7,077 bases of DNA from assembly GCA_005879435.1 (NCBI GenBank), contig VBKX01000455.1, positions 1-7,077 of the forward strand. The letters are read 5' to 3'. This document shows positions 6,471 through 7,077 of this stretch, one piece after another. A program made the translations under genes and the position numbers. The DNA comes from Deltaproteobacteria bacterium (GTDB taxonomy: Bacteria > Desulfobacterota > Binatia > UBA9968). Within the stretch, counting starts at the first letter, position 1, and each line of letters starts with the position of its first letter. Under the pieces are notes generated by a model. That model did not search any database. It saw only the letters and a list, made by a program, of their open reading frames with translations, and was not told the DNA's origin.

Positions 6471-6640
6471 CACCACGAAGGACGCAGCGCGGCAAAGCCG
6501 CAAGCAAAGAGGAAAAAAGAAATTTCACCGCAGGGACACAGAGGTCGCAGAGGTTTATTTTTTGAACTCTTTCGCTGCGTCGTCTGCGCCTCGGCGGTGA
6601 ACTTGTCGAATCCTTCGTGTCCTTGGTAATCTTCGTCGAG
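6471..6640. repeat. Nested inverted repeat of the CACGAAGGAC/GCAGAG type
   Basis: Several perfect arms are nested or interleaved: CACGAAGGA (6474-6482) with TCCTTCGTG (6611-6619); GACGCAGCG (6481-6489) with CGCTGCGTC (6573-6581); TTCACCGC (6524-6531) with GCGGTGAA (6594-6601); and a small hairpin GCGGC-AAA-GCCGC (6489-6501). Short direct elements such as CGCAG and ACAGAGG recur. Repeats of this wording are widespread between genes in environmental bacterial genomes and are often mis-annotated as proteins. Placed between the convergent trans-sulfuration and cupin genes, the structured, A/T-tract-bearing block could end transcription from both sides. Confidence 0.75.
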
Positions 6641-6665
6641 AACAGACAGCTTGGCTGGAAGCGAT

Positions 6666-7077
6666 CTAGCCGGTGATCTCGTACGGGATATTTGTCGGAC
6701 CATCGATCCTCCGCACGGTGTTGTTCTCCCGATCTCGTCGGTCCGCCTTGCTCGGCGTGAGCGTCGAAAGGCGGGACCAAATCGACTTTGCCGGGGTTGC
6801 CTTGCGTGACGCTCTCCAACTCCAGCTTCGCGTAACCTTCTTTCGACCCGTCGTCGAGACGGCGATAACGCTCGAGACTTTCCGTTCCGTCGAGTAGCCC
6901 ATAGGCCGTCCACGAGTGGGCGTGATCATGAATACTGCCTTTGCGACCGGGTACTCGCACGACGCCGTTGATGGCGAAGCCGTAGTCAGGGTCTTCGTAG
7001 AAAAGGAGATTCTTTCGGCCTTCGGTGGACGGCCAATTCTTCGACGCTTCGCGCAATGTCGAATCTTTGACCAGTTC
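6666..7077 (-). pseudogene. Cupin (cysteine-dioxygenase-like) gene, 3' part, frame-broken; 5' end outside window
   Basis: Reading the minus strand from 7077 gives ELVKDSTLREASKNWPSTEG and a fold core with GSIHDHAHSWTAYGLLDGTE (cupin metal motif His-x-His), SLERYRRLDDGS, then VDLVPPFDAHAEQGGPTRS with the later metal-type His. This order matches cupin proteins related to thiol dioxygenases, which bind a single iron; the substrate is unknown. After GGPTRS (junction about 6724-6736) the frame loses similarity, while a different frame gives NNTVRRIDGPTNIPYEITG and a TAG at 6666-6668, which looks like the true C-terminus. Relatives, as I recall them, carry about 20-25 more residues (an LRS...LQ...YD segment) between these points, so a deletion with frameshift is likely. 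The unshifted frame runs on into the hairpin repeat to 6454, giving a false tail. The gene faces the thrC operon convergently. Confidence 0.72.

Noticed and set aside
6454..6723. C-terminal extension of the cupin ORF through the repeat
   Set aside because: Similarity to cupins stops near 6724-6736; beyond it the frame translates the hairpin repeat, giving a sequence seen in many false ORFs. The true C-terminus is in another frame ending at 6666.

Overview
The window looks like a piece of an uncultivated bacterial chromosome, probably a soil or sediment lineage near the Proteobacteria / 'Deltaproteobacteria' / Tectomicrobia-Rokubacteria side. This rests on moderately high GC, a zinc-ribbon threonine synthase, a plant-like cystathionine gamma-synthase, a cysteine-dioxygenase-like cupin and a 'CACGAAGGAC/GCAGAG' hairpin repeat. 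The taxonomic guess is inference only.

Positions 1-2430 read as a decaying integron-type gene-cassette array with no integrase in view. Attachment sites (attC) all point the same way as the genes. One R' core lies at 143-149, one clear 62-bp attC at 504-565, one degenerate but full-length attC at 963-1025, a mutated palindrome at 1983-2031, and a half-site at 2377-2418. Between them sit, in order, a protein tail, an 81-aa two-helix membrane protein, an NTF2/SnoaL-like protein, an exported alpha/beta hydrolase and a broken antibiotic-biosynthesis-monooxygenase (ABM) gene. The 416-bp second cassette (144-559) is the best defined: its start and its own R'' box are exact reverse complements.

Positions 2433-3880 hold small genes: a tiny lipoprotein, a convergent 118-aa conserved hypothetical, a poorly resolved stretch with a terminator-like hairpin, and a 72-aa protein that appears to be transcribed from a near-consensus promoter as a leaderless mRNA.

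Positions 3886-6435 form an amino-acid operon: threonine synthase (thrC, interrupted) overlapping by one base with a cystathionine gamma-synthase-like enzyme. These act at the threonine/methionine branch below homoserine. The operon runs into a nested inverted repeat (6471-6640), on whose far side a convergent cupin gene, also interrupted, runs out of the window.

A striking pattern is that three recognisable genes (ABM, thrC, cupin) each lack a block of roughly 15-25 residues, with a stop or frame change at the junction. Either this segment is genuinely decaying or the assembly has short collapsed deletions; reads spanning the junctions would decide.
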